Shown here one piece after another: positions 36,066-48,203 of a stretch of DNA of 64,000 bases. The stretch is from Hydractinia symbiolongicarpus. Taxonomy: Eukaryota > Cnidaria > Hydrozoa > Anthoathecata > Hydractiniidae. The notes under the pieces were generated by a model. It ran no database searches. It worked only from the letters and a program-made list of their open reading frames with translations, and had not been told where the DNA came from. The position numbers were made by a program, and so were the translations under genes. Where the stretch lies: assembly GCF_029227915.1 (NCBI RefSeq), contig NC_079875.1, forward strand, positions 21,137,001 to 21,201,000. The letters run 5' to 3'. Each line of letters starts with the position of its first letter. Position 1 is the stretch's first letter.

Positions 36066-39000
36066 GCATTGAGACTGGAACGACTAGTCCAATGGTAACC
36101 TGCACAGGCAGATGGAACCACGTGATTTACGTGTGAGGTCTTTATTAGACTGCAAAAGGCCATAATACGGTCGTTATAGGGCTGTGCACGTAATTAAGAG
36201 AGTTCTGAGGCCACGGCGCTAAGGAGAACCACTTGGAACGTTGTAGGGCATTGAGACTGGAAGGAATAGTCAATTGGTAACCTGCGCAGGCAGATGGAAC
36301 CTCGTGATTTACGTGTGAGGTCTTTATTAGACTGCAAAAGGTCATATTACAGCCTTTATAGGACTGTGCACGTAGTGAAGAGAGTTCTGAGGCGACGGCG
36401 CTAATGAAAACGACTTGGGACGTTGTAGCGCATTGAGATTGGAACGAATAGTCCAATGGTAACCTGCATAGGCATATGGAACAACGTGATTTACGTGTGA
36501 GGCCTTTATAACCCTGCAAAACGCCATATTACGGTCGTTATAGGGCTGTGCACGTAATTAGGAGAGCTCTAAAGCCACGGTGCTAAATAGAACCACTTGG
36601 AACGTTGTAGGGCATTGAGACTGGAAGGAATAGTCCAATGGTAAGCTGCGCAGGCAGGTGAAACCACGTGATTTACGTGTGAGGCCTTTATTAGACTGCA
36701 AAAGGCCATATTACAGCCTTTATAGGACGATGCACGTAGTTAAGAGTGTTGAAAAGCGACGGCGCTAGGGAAAACGACTTGGGACGTTGTACCACATTGA
36801 GACTTGAAGGACTAGTCCAATGGTAACCTGCGCAGGCAGATGGAACCTCGTGATTTAAGTGTGCGGCCTTTATTAGACTGCAAAAGGCCATACTACGGTC
36901 TTTATAGCACTGTGCACGCACTTAAGAGTGTTCTAAGACAACGGCGCTAAGGAAAACCACTTGGAACGTTGTAGTGCATTGACTATGGAAGGAATATTCC
37001 AATGGTAACCGGCGCAGGCATCTGAAACCACTTGAGTTACGTCTGCGGCCTTTATTGGACTGCAAAAGGCCATATTACAGCCTTTATAGGACTGTGCACG
37101 CAGTTAATAGTGTTCTAAGGCGACGGCGCTAATGAAAGCGACTTTGGACGATGAAGCGCATTGAGACTGGAACGACTAGTCCAATGTTAACTTGTCCAGG
37201 CAGATGGAACCACGTGATTTACGCGTTAGGCCTTTATTAGACTGCAAAAGGCCACATTACGGTCTTTATAGCACTGTGCACGTAGTTAAGAGTGTTCTAA
37301 GGCCATGGCGCTAAGGAAAACCACTTTGAAAGTTGTAGTGCATTGAGACTGGAAGGAATAGTCCAATGGTAACCTGCGCAGGGAGATGGAGCGGCGTGAT
37401 TTAATTGTGCGACCTTTATTAGACTGCAAAAGGCCATATTACGGTCTTTATAGCACTGTGCACGTAGTTAAGAGTGTTCTAAGGCAACGGCGCTAATGAA
37501 GACGACTTGGGACGTTGTAGCGCATTGAGACTGGAACGACTAGTCCAATGGTAACCTGCGCAGGCAGGTGAAACCACGTGATTTACGTGTGAGTTTATAT
37601 TAGTCTTTAAAAGGCCATATTACAGCCTTTATAGCACTGTGCACGTAGTTAAGAGTGTTCTAAGGCCACGGCGCTAAGGAAAGCCACTTGGAACGTTGTA
37701 GTGCATTGACAATGAAAGGAATATTCCAATGGTAACCTGCGAGGCTAGATGGAACCATGTGATTTACGTGCGAGGCATTTATTAGACTGCAAAAGGCCAT
37801 ATTACAGCCTTTATAGGACTGTGCACGTAGTTAAGAGTGTTCTAAGGCAACGGGGCTAATGAAGACGACTTGGGACGTTGTGGCGCATTGAGACTGGAAC
37901 GACTAATCCAATGGTAAACTGCGCAGGCAGGTGAAACCACGTGATTTACATGTGAGGCCTTTATTAGACTGCAAAAGGCCATATTACAGCCTTTATATGA
38001 CTGTGCACGTAGTTAAGAGTGTTCTAAGGCGACGGCACTAATGAAAATGACTTGGGATGTTGTAGCGCATTGAGACTGGAAGGAATAGTCAAATGGTAAC
38101 CAGCGCAGACAGGTGAAACCACGTCATTTACGTGTGAGGTCTTTATTAGACTGCAAAAGGCCATCATACGGTCGTTATAGGGCTGTGCACGTAATTAAGA
38201 GAGTTCTGAGGCCACGCCGCTAAGGAGAACCACTTGGAACGTTGTTGTGCATTGAGACTGGAAGGAATAGTCAATTGGTAACCTGCGCAGGCAGATGGAA
38301 CCTCGTGATTTACGTGTGAGGTCTTTATTAGACTGCAAAAGGTCATATTACAGCCTTTATAGGACTGTGCACGTAGTGAAGAGAGTTCTAAGGCGACGGC
38401 GCTAATGAAAACGACTTGGGACGTTGTAGCGCATTGAGACTGGAACAAATAGTGCAATGGTAACCTGCACAGGCAGATGGAACAACGTGATTTACGTGTG
38501 AGGCCTTTATTACCCTGCAAAACGTCATATTACGGTCGTTATAGGGCTGTGCACGTAATTAAGAGAGCTCTAAAGCCACGGCGCTGAATAGAACCACTTG
38601 GAACGTTGTAGGGCATTGTGACTGGAAGGAATAGTCCGATGGTAAGCTGCGCAGGCAGATGGAACCTCGTTATTTAAGTGTGCGGCCTTTATTAGACTGC
38701 AAAAGGCCATACTACGGTCTTTATAGGACTCTACACGTAGTTAAGAGTGTTCTAAGGCGATGGCACTAATGAAAACGACTTGGGATGTTGTAGCGTATTG
38801 AGACTGGAACGACTAGTCCAATGCTAACCTGCGCAGGCAGATAGAACCACGTGATTACGTGCGAGGCTTTTATTAGACTGCAAAAGGCCATATTACAGCC
38901 TTTATAGCACTGTGCACGCACTTAAGAGTGTTCTAAGGCAACGGCGCTAAGGAAAACCACTTGGAACGTTGTAGTGCATTGACTATGGAAGGAATATTCC

Positions 39001-39918
39001 AATGGTAACCGGCGCAGGCATCTGAAACCACTTGAGTTACGTCTGCGGCCTTTATTGGACTGCAAAAGGCCATATTACAGCCTTTATAGGACTGTGCACG
39101 CAGTTAATAGTGTTCTAAGGCGACGGCGCTAATGAAAGCGACTTTGGACGATGAAGCGCATTGAGACTGGAACGACTAGTCCAATGGTAACTTGTCCAGG
39201 CAGATGGAACCACGTGATTTACGCGTTAGGCCTTTATTAGACTGCAAAAAGCCATATTACAGCCTTTATAAGACTGTGCACGTAGTTAAGAGTGTTGTAA
39301 GACAACGGCGCTAATGAGAACGACTTGGGACGTTGTAGCGCATTGAGACTGGAAGGAATAGTCCAGTGGTAACCTGCGCAAGGAAGATGGAGCGGCGTGA
39401 TTTAATTGTGCGTCCTTTATTAGACTGCAAACGCCATATTACGGTCTTTATGGCACTGTGCACGTAGTTAAGAGTGTTCTAAGGCAACGGCGCTAATGAA
39501 GACGACTTGGGACGTTGTAGCGCATTGAGACTGGAACGACTAGTCCAATGGTAACCTGCGCAGTCAGGTGAAACCACGTGATTTACGTGTGAGTTTATAT
39601 TAGTCTTTAAAAGGCCATATTACAGCCTTTATAGGACTGTGCACGTAGTTAATAGTGTTCTAAGGCGACGGCGCTAATGAAAGCGACTTTGGACGATGTA
39701 GTGCATTGAGACTGGAACGACTAGTCCAATGGTAACCTGCGAGGCTAGATGGAACCATATGATTTACGTGCGAGGCATTTATTAGACTGCAAAAGGCCGT
39801 ATTACAGCCTTTATAGGACTGTGCACGTAGTTAATAGTGTTCTAAGGCGACGGCGCTAATGAAAGCGACTTTGGACAATGTAGTGCATTGAGACTGGAAC
39901 GACTAGTCCAATGGTAAC
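36066..39918. repeat. 3819-bp duplication, copy 2
   Basis: Second copy, with identity extending to 39,918, where it reads T against C at 36,100. It then runs into the CTTGTCCAGGCAG unit, which also occurs at 27.3 and 30.99 kb. Near-identity over 3.8 kb points to a very recent event or to strong homogenisation. Confidence 0.94.
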
Positions 39919-40486
39919 TTGTCCAGGCAGATGGAACCACGTGATTTACGTGTGCGGCCTTTATTAGACTGCAAAAGGCCACATTACGGTCGTTATAGCA
40001 CTGTGCAGTTAGTTAAGAGTGTTCTAAGGCCATGGCGCTAAGGAAAACCACTTGGAACGTTGTAGTGCATTGACTATGGAAGGAATATTCCAATGGTAAC
40101 CTGCGCAGGGAGATGGAGCGGCGTGATTTAATTGTGCGTCCTTTATTAGACTGCAAAAGGCCATATTACGGTCTTTATGGCACTGTGCACGTAGTTAAGA
40201 GTGTTCTAAGGCAACGGCGCTAATGAAGACGACTTGGGACGTTGTAGCGCATTGAGACTGGAACGACTAGTCCAATGGTAACCTGCGCAGGCAGGTGAAA
40301 CCACGTGATTTACGTGTGAGTCTATATTAGTCTTTAAAAGGCCATATTACAGCCTTTATAGCACTGTGCACGTAGTTAAGAGTGTTCTAAGGCCACGGCG
40401 CTAAGGAAAGCCACTTGGAACGTTGTAGTGCATTGACAATGAAAGGAATATTCCAATGGTAACCTCACAGGCAGATGTAACTCCGT

Positions 40487-40687
40487 GATTTACGTGTGAG
40501 GCCTTTATTGGACTGCAAAAGGCCATATTACGGCCTTTATAGGACTGTGCACGTAGTTAATAGTGTTCTAAGGCGACGGCGCTAATGAAAGCGACTTTGG
40601 ACAATGTAGTGCATTGAGACTGGAACGACTAGTCCAATGGTAACCTGCAAAGCTAGATGGAACCGGCGCAGGCAACTCAAACCGCGT
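40487..40687. repeat. 201-bp monomer (19-bp insertion)
   Basis: Same insertion at 40,646-40,664, 12,582 bases after 28,064 and 11,301 after 29,345. It belongs to the single 1281-type unit of the downstream paralogue. Confidence 0.92.
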
Positions 40688-41233
40688 GATTTAAGTGTGC
40701 GGCCTTTATTAAACTGCAAAAGGCCATACTACGGTCTTTATAGGACTCTACACGTAGTTAAGAGTGTTTTAAGGCCACGGCGCTAAGGAGAACTACTTGG
40801 AACGTTGTAGTGCAATGACACTGGAAGGAATAGTCCAATGGTAAGCTGCGGAGGCAGGTGAAACCAGGTGATTTACGTGTGAGGCCTTTAGTAGACTGCA
40901 AAAGGCCATATTACAGCCTTTATAGGACGATGCACGTAGTTAAGAGTGTTGAAAAGCGACGGCGCTAAGGAAAACGACTTGGGACGTTGTACCACATTGA
41001 GACTTGAAGGACTAGTCCAATGGTAACCAGCGCAGACAGGTGAAACCACGTCATTTACGTGTGAGGTCTTTATTAGACTGCAAAAGGCCATCATACGGTC
41101 GTTATAGGGCTGTGCACGTAATTAAGAGAGTTCTGAGGCCACGCCGCTAAGGAGAACCACTTGGAACGTTGTTGTGCATTGAGACTGGAAGGAATAGTCA
41201 ATTGGTAACCTGCGCAGGCAGATGGAACCTCGT

Positions 41234-41407
41234 GATTTACGTGTGAGGTCTTTATTAGACTGCAAAAGGTCATATTTGTAGCACTGTGCACGCACTTAAG
41301 AGTGTTCTAAGGCAACGGCGCTAAGGAAAACCACTTGGAACGTTGTAGTGCATTGACTATGGAAGGAATATTCCAATGGTAACCGGCGCAGGCATCTGAA
41401 ACCACTT
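41234..41407. repeat. 174-bp monomer (8-bp deletion)
   Basis: Third copy of the deletion, with CATATTTGTAGCACTG near 41,271, at offset 12,582 from the first and 11,301 from the second. Confidence 0.9.
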
Positions 41408-41674
41408 GAGTTACGTCTGCGGCCTATTGGACTGCAAAAGGCCATATTACAGCCTTTATAGGACTGTGCACGCAGTTAATAGTGTTCTAAGGCGACGGCG
41501 CTTATGAAAGCGACTTTGGACGATGAAGCGCATTGAGACTGGAACGACTAGTCCAATGGTAACTTGTCCAGGCAGATGGAACCACGTGATTTACGCGTTA
41601 GGCCTTTATTAGACTGCAAAAAGCCATATTACAGCCTTTATAAGACTGTGCACGTAGTCAAGAGTGTTGTAAGA

Positions 41675-44600
41675 CAACGGCGCTAATGAGAACGACTTGG
41701 GACGTTGTAGCGCATTGAGACTGGAAGGAATAGTCCAGTGGTAACCTGCGCAAGGAAGATGGAGCGGCGTGATTTAATTGTGCGTCCTTTATTAGACTGC
41801 AAACGCCATATTACGGTCTTTATGGCACTGTGCACGTAGTTAAGAGTGTTCTAAGGCAACGGCGCTAATGAAGACGACTTGGGACGTTGTAGCGCATTGA
41901 GACTGGAACGACTAGTCCAATGGTAACCTGCGCAGTCAGGTGAAACCACGTGATTTACGTGTGAGTTTATATTAGTCTTTAAAAGGCCATATTACAGCCT
42001 TTATAGGACTGTGCACGTAGTTAATAGTGTTCTAAGGCGACGGCGCTAATGAAAGCGACTTTGGACGATGTAGTGCATTGAGACTGGAACGACTAGTCCA
42101 ATGGTAACCTGCGAGGCTAGATGGAACCATATGATTTACGTGCGAGGCATTTATTAGACTGCAAAAGGCCGTATTACAGCCTTTATAGGACTGTGCACGT
42201 AGTTAATAGTGTTCTAAGGCGACGGTGCTAATGAAAGCGACTTTGGACAATGTAGTGCATTGAGACTGGAACGACTAGTCCAATGGTAACTTGTCCAGGC
42301 AGATGGAACCACGTGATTTACGTGTGCGGCCTTTATTAGACTGCAAAAGGCCACATTACGGTCGTTATAGCACTGTGCAGTTAGTTAAGAGTGTTCTAAG
42401 GCCATGGCGCTAAGGAAAACCACTTGGAACGTTGTAGTGCATTGACTATGGAAGGAATATTCCAATGGTAACCTGCGCAGGGAGATGGAGCGGCGTGATT
42501 TAATTGTGCGTCCTTTATTAGACTGCAAAAGGCCATATTACGGTCTTTATGGCACTGTGCACGTAGTTAAGAGTGTTCTAAGGCAACGGCGCTAATGAAG
42601 ACGACTTGGGACGTTGTAGCGCATTGAGACTGGAACGACTAGTCCAATGGTAACCTGCGCAGGCAGGTGAAACCACGTGATTTACGTGTGAGTCTATATT
42701 AGTCTTTAAAAGGCCATATTACAGCCTTTATAGCACTGTGCACGTAGTTAAGAGTGTTCTAAGGCCACGGCGCTAAGGAAAGCCACTTGGAACGTTGTAG
42801 TGCATTGACAATGAAAGGAATATTCCAATGGTAACCTCACAGGCAGATGTAACTCCGTGATTTACGTGTGAGGCCTTTATTGGACTGCAAAAGGGTATAT
42901 TACGGCCTTTATAGGACTGTGCACGTAGTTAATAGTGTTCTAAGGCGACGGTGCTAATGAAAGCGACTTTGGACAATGTAGTGCATTGAGACTGGAACGA
43001 CTAGTCCAATGGTAACCTGCAAAGCTAGATGGAACCGGCGCAGGCAACTCAAACCGCGTGATTTAAGTGTGCGGCCTTTATTAAACTGCAAAAGGCCATA
43101 CTACGGTCTTTATAGGACTCTACACGTAGTTAAGAGTGTTTTAAGGCCACGGCGCTAAGGAGAACTACTTGGAACGTTGTAGTGCAATGACACTGGAAGG
43201 AATAGTCCAATGGTAAGCTGCGGAGGCAGGTGAAACCAGGTGATTTACGTGTGAGGCCTTTATTAGACTGCAAAAGGCCATATTACAGCCTTTATAGGAC
43301 GATGCACGTAGTTAAGAGTGTTGAAAAGCGACGGCGCTAAGGAAAACGACTTGGGACGTTGTACCACATTGAGACTTGAAGGACTAGTCCAATGGTAACC
43401 TGCGCAGGCAGATGGAACCTCGTGATTTACGTGTGAGGTCTTTATTTGACTGGAAAAGGGCATATTATAGCCTTTGTAGGACGATGCACGTAGTTACGAG
43501 TGTTCTAAAGCGATGGCGCTAATGAAAACAACTTGGGACGTTGTAGCGCATTGAGACTGGAACGACTAGTCCAATGGTAACCTGCACAGGCAGATGGAAC
43601 CACGTGATTTACGTGTGAGGTCTTTATTAGACTGCAAAAGGCCATAATACGGTCGTTATAGGGCTGTGCACGTAATTAAGAGAGTTCTGAGGCCACGGCG
43701 CTAAGGAGAACCACTTGGAACGTTGTTGTGCATTGAGACTGGAAGGAATAGTCAATTGGTAACCTGCGCAGGCAGATGGAACCTCGTGATTTACGTGTGA
43801 GGTCTTTATTAGACTGCAAAAGGTCATATTACAGCCTTTATAGGACTGTGCACGTAGTGAAGAGAGTTCTGAGGCGACGGCGCTAATGAAAACGACTTGG
43901 GACGTTGTAGCGCATTGAGATTGGAACGAATAGTCCAATGGTAACCTGCACAGGCATATGGAACAACGTGATTTACGTGTGAGGCCTTTATAACCCTGCA
44001 AAACGCCATATTACGGTCGTTATAGGGCTGTGCACGTAATTAGGAGAGCTCTAAAGCCACGGTGCTAAATAGAACCACTTGGAACGTTGTAGGGCATTGA
44101 GACTGGAAGGAATAGTCCAATGGTAAGCTGCGCAGGCAGGTGAAACCACGTGATTTACGTGTGAGGCCTTTATTAGACTGCAAAAGGCCATATTACAGCC
44201 TTTATAGGACGATGCACGTAGTTAAGAGTGTTGAAAAGCGACGGCGCTAGGGAAAACGACTTGGGACGTTGTACCACATTGAGACTTGAAGGACTAGTCC
44301 AATGGTAACCTGCGCAGGCAGATGGAACCTCGTGATTTAAGTGTGCGGCCTTTATTAGACTGCAAAAGGCCATACTACGGTCTTTATAGCACTGTGCACG
44401 CACTTAAGAGTGTTCTAAGACAACGGCGCTAAGGAAAACCACTTGGAACGTTGTAGTGCATTGACTATGGAAGGAATATTCCAATGGTAACCGGCGCAGG
44501 CATCTGAAACCACTTGAGTTACGTCTGCGGCCTTTATTGGACTGCAAAAGGCCATATTACAGCCTTTATAGGACTGTGCACGCAGTTAATAGTGTTCTAA

Positions 44601-44912
44601 GGCGACGGCGCTAATGAAAGCGACTTTGGACGATGAAGCGCATTGAGACTGGAACGACTAGTCCAATGTTAACTTGTCCAGGCAGATGGAACCACGTGAT
44701 TTACGCGTTAGGCCTTTATTAGACTGCAAAAGGCCACATTACGGTCTTTATAGCACTGTGCACGTAGTTAAGAGTGTTCTAAGGCCATGGCGCTAAGGAA
44801 AACCACTTTGAAAGTTGTAGTGCATTGAGACTGGAAGGAATAGTCCAATGGTAACCTGCGCAGGGAGATGGAGCGGCGTGATTTAATTGTGCGACCTTTA
44901 TTAGACTGCAAA
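41675..44912. repeat. 3291-bp duplication, copy 1
   Basis: Eighteen monomers plus 15 bases net, repeated at offset 3,291. The limits are A at 41,674 against G at 44,965 on the left and C at 44,913 against A at 48,204 on the right. The non-integral length is partly explained by the 201-bp monomer at 42,859 it contains. Confidence 0.92.
42859..43059. repeat. 201-bp monomer (19-bp insertion)
   Basis: Same insertion at 43,018-43,036, 11,301 bases after 31,717, inside copy 1 of the 3291-bp pair. Confidence 0.92.
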
Positions 44913-44965
44913 CGCCATATTACGGTCTTTATGGCACTGTGCACGTAGTTAAGAGTGTTCTAAGG
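44913..44965. repeat. Chimeric bridge between the 3291-bp copies
   Basis: These 53 bases match neither flank of a simple tandem copy. They read CGCCATATTACGG ... ATGGCACTG ... GTTCTAAGG, the same as the monomer 182 bases further on (from about 45,095) and near 41,812. This looks like a crossover or conversion tract left at the join. Confidence 0.75.
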
Positions 44966-47900
44966 CAACGGCGCTAATGAGAACGACTTGGGACGTTGTA
45001 GCGCATTGAGACTGGAAGGAATAGTCCAGTGGTAACCTGCGCAAGGAAGATGGAGCGGCGTGATTTAATTGTGCGTCCTTTATTAGACTGCAAACGCCAT
45101 ATTACGGTCTTTATGGCACTGTGCACGTAGTTAAGAGTGTTCTAAGGCAACGGCGCTAATGAAGACGACTTGGGACGTTGTAGCGCATTGAGACTGGAAC
45201 GACTAGTCCAATGGTAACCTGCGCAGTCAGGTGAAACCACGTGATTTACGTGTGAGTTTATATTAGTCTTTAAAAGGCCATATTACAGCCTTTATAGGAC
45301 TGTGCACGTAGTTAATAGTGTTCTAAGGCGACGGCGCTAATGAAAGCGACTTTGGACGATGTAGTGCATTGAGACTGGAACGACTAGTCCAATGGTAACC
45401 TGCGAGGCTAGATGGAACCATATGATTTACGTGCGAGGCATTTATTAGACTGCAAAAGGCCGTATTACAGCCTTTATAGGACTGTGCACGTAGTTAATAG
45501 TGTTCTAAGGCGACGGTGCTAATGAAAGCGACTTTGGACAATGTAGTGCATTGAGACTGGAACGACTAGTCCAATGGTAACTTGTCCAGGCAGATGGAAC
45601 CACGTGATTTACGTGTGCGGCCTTTATTAGACTGCAAAAGGCCACATTACGGTCGTTATAGCACTGTGCAGTTAGTTAAGAGTGTTCTAAGGCCATGGCG
45701 CTAAGGAAAACCACTTGGAACGTTGTAGTGCATTGACTATGGAAGGAATATTCCAATGGTAACCTGCGCAGGGAGATGGAGCGGCGTGATTTAATTGTGC
45801 GTCCTTTATTAGACTGCAAAAGGCCATATTACGGTCTTTATGGCACTGTGCACGTAGTTAAGAGTGTTCTAAGGCAACGGCGCTAATGAAGACGACTTGG
45901 GACGTTGTAGCGCATTGAGACTGGAACGACTAGTCCAATGGTAACCTGCGCAGGCAGGTGAAACCACGTGATTTACGTGTGAGTCTATATTAGTCTTTAA
46001 AAGGCCATATTACAGCCTTTATAGCACTGTGCACGTAGTTAAGAGTGTTCTAAGGCCACGGCGCTAAGGAAAGCCACTTGGAACGTTGTAGTGCATTGAC
46101 AATGAAAGGAATATTCCAATGGTAACCTCACAGGCAGATGTAACTCCGTGATTTACGTGTGAGGCCTTTATTGGACTGCAAAAGGGTATATTACGGCCTT
46201 TATAGGACTGTGCACGTAGTTAATAGTGTTCTAAGGCGACGGTGCTAATGAAAGCGACTTTGGACAATGTAGTGCATTGAGACTGGAACGACTAGTCCAA
46301 TGGTAACCTGCAAAGCTAGATGGAACCGGCGCAGGCAACTCAAACCGCGTGATTTAAGTGTGCGGCCTTTATTAAACTGCAAAAGGCCATACTACGGTCT
46401 TTATAGGACTCTACACGTAGTTAAGAGTGTTTTAAGGCCACGGCGCTAAGGAGAACTACTTGGAACGTTGTAGTGCAATGACACTGGAAGGAATAGTCCA
46501 ATGGTAAGCTGCGGAGGCAGGTGAAACCAGGTGATTTACGTGTGAGGCCTTTATTAGACTGCAAAAGGCCATATTACAGCCTTTATAGGACGATGCACGT
46601 AGTTAAGAGTGTTGAAAAGCGACGGCGCTAAGGAAAACGACTTGGGACGTTGTACCACATTGAGACTTGAAGGACTAGTCCAATGGTAACCTGCGCAGGC
46701 AGATGGAACCTCGTGATTTACGTGTGAGGTCTTTATTTGACTGGAAAAGGGCATATTATAGCCTTTGTAGGACGATGCACGTAGTTACGAGTGTTCTAAA
46801 GCGATGGCGCTAATGAAAACAACTTGGGACGTTGTAGCGCATTGAGACTGGAACGACTAGTCCAATGGTAACCTGCACAGGCAGATGGAACCACGTGATT
46901 TACGTGTGAGGTCTTTATTAGACTGCAAAAGGCCATAATACGGTCGTTATAGGGCTGTGCACGTAATTAAGAGAGTTCTGAGGCCACGGCGCTAAGGAGA
47001 ACCACTTGGAACGTTGTTGTGCATTGAGACTGGAAGGAATAGTCAATTGGTAACCTGCGCAGGCAGATGGAACCTCGTGATTTACGTGTGAGGTCTTTAT
47101 TAGACTGCAAAAGGTCATATTACAGCCTTTATAGGACTGTGCACGTAGTGAAGAGAGTTCTGAGGCGACGGCGCTAATGAAAACGACTTGGGACGTTGTA
47201 GCGCATTGAGATTGGAACGAATAGTCCAATGGTAACCTGCACAGGCATATGGAACAACGTGATTTACGTGTGAGGCCTTTATAACCCTGCAAAACGCCAT
47301 ATTACGGTCGTTATAGGGCTGTGCACGTAATTAGGAGAGCTCTAAAGCCACGGTGCTAAATAGAACCACTTGGAACGTTGTAGGGCATTGAGACTGGAAG
47401 GAATAGTCCAATGGTAAGCTGCGCAGGCAGGTGAAACCACGTGATTTACGTGTGAGGCCTTTATTAGACTGCAAAAGGCCATATTACAGCCTTTATAGGA
47501 CGATGCACGTAGTTAAGAGTGTTGAAAAGCGACGGCGCTAGGGAAAACGACTTGGGACGTTGTACCACATTGAGACTTGAAGGACTAGTCCAATGGTAAC
47601 CTGCGCAGGCAGATGGAACCTCGTGATTTAAGTGTGCGGCCTTTATTAGACTGCAAAAGGCCATACTACGGTCTTTATAGCACTGTGCACGCACTTAAGA
47701 GTGTTCTAAGACAACGGCGCTAAGGAAAACCACTTGGAACGTTGTAGTGCATTGACTATGGAAGGAATATTCCAATGGTAACCGGCGCAGGCATCTGAAA
47801 CCACTTGAGTTACGTCTGCGGCCTTTATTGGACTGCAAAAGGCCATATTACAGCCTTTATAGGACTGTGCACGCAGTTAATAGTGTTCTAAGGCGACGGC

Positions 47901-48203
47901 GCTAATGAAAGCGACTTTGGACGATGAAGCGCATTGAGACTGGAACGACTAGTCCAATGTTAACTTGTCCAGGCAGATGGAACCACGTGATTTACGCGTT
48001 AGGCCTTTATTAGACTGCAAAAGGCCACATTACGGTCTTTATAGCACTGTGCACGTAGTTAAGAGTGTTCTAAGGCCATGGCGCTAAGGAAAACCACTTT
48101 GAAAGTTGTAGTGCATTGAGACTGGAAGGAATAGTCCAATGGTAACCTGCGCAGGGAGATGGAGCGGCGTGATTTAATTGTGCGACCTTTATTAGACTGC
48201 AAA
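44966..48203. repeat. 3291-bp duplication, copy 2
   Basis: Second copy. After 48,203 the sequence resumes the order of 33,612 onward at offset 14,592 (11,301 + 3,291) until about 48,760. There this array has CAGCCTTTAAAGGACTG where the other has CAGCCTTTATATGACTG. Confidence 0.92.
46150..46350. repeat. 201-bp monomer (19-bp insertion)
   Basis: Same insertion at 46,309-46,327, 3,291 bases after the previous one, inside copy 2 of the 3291-bp pair. It is the last example in the window. Confidence 0.92.

Larger units (their letters stand above)
39919..41674. repeat. Segment paralogous to 27.34-28.7 and 29.6-30.4 kb
   Basis: About ten monomers. The first part matches 27,337-28,700 at offset 12,582 and the second part matches 29,587-30,373 at offset 11,301. 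The two offsets differ by 1,281, which is the size of the pair at 27.7-30.2 kb. This copy therefore represents the array without that tandem duplication. Confidence 0.87.
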
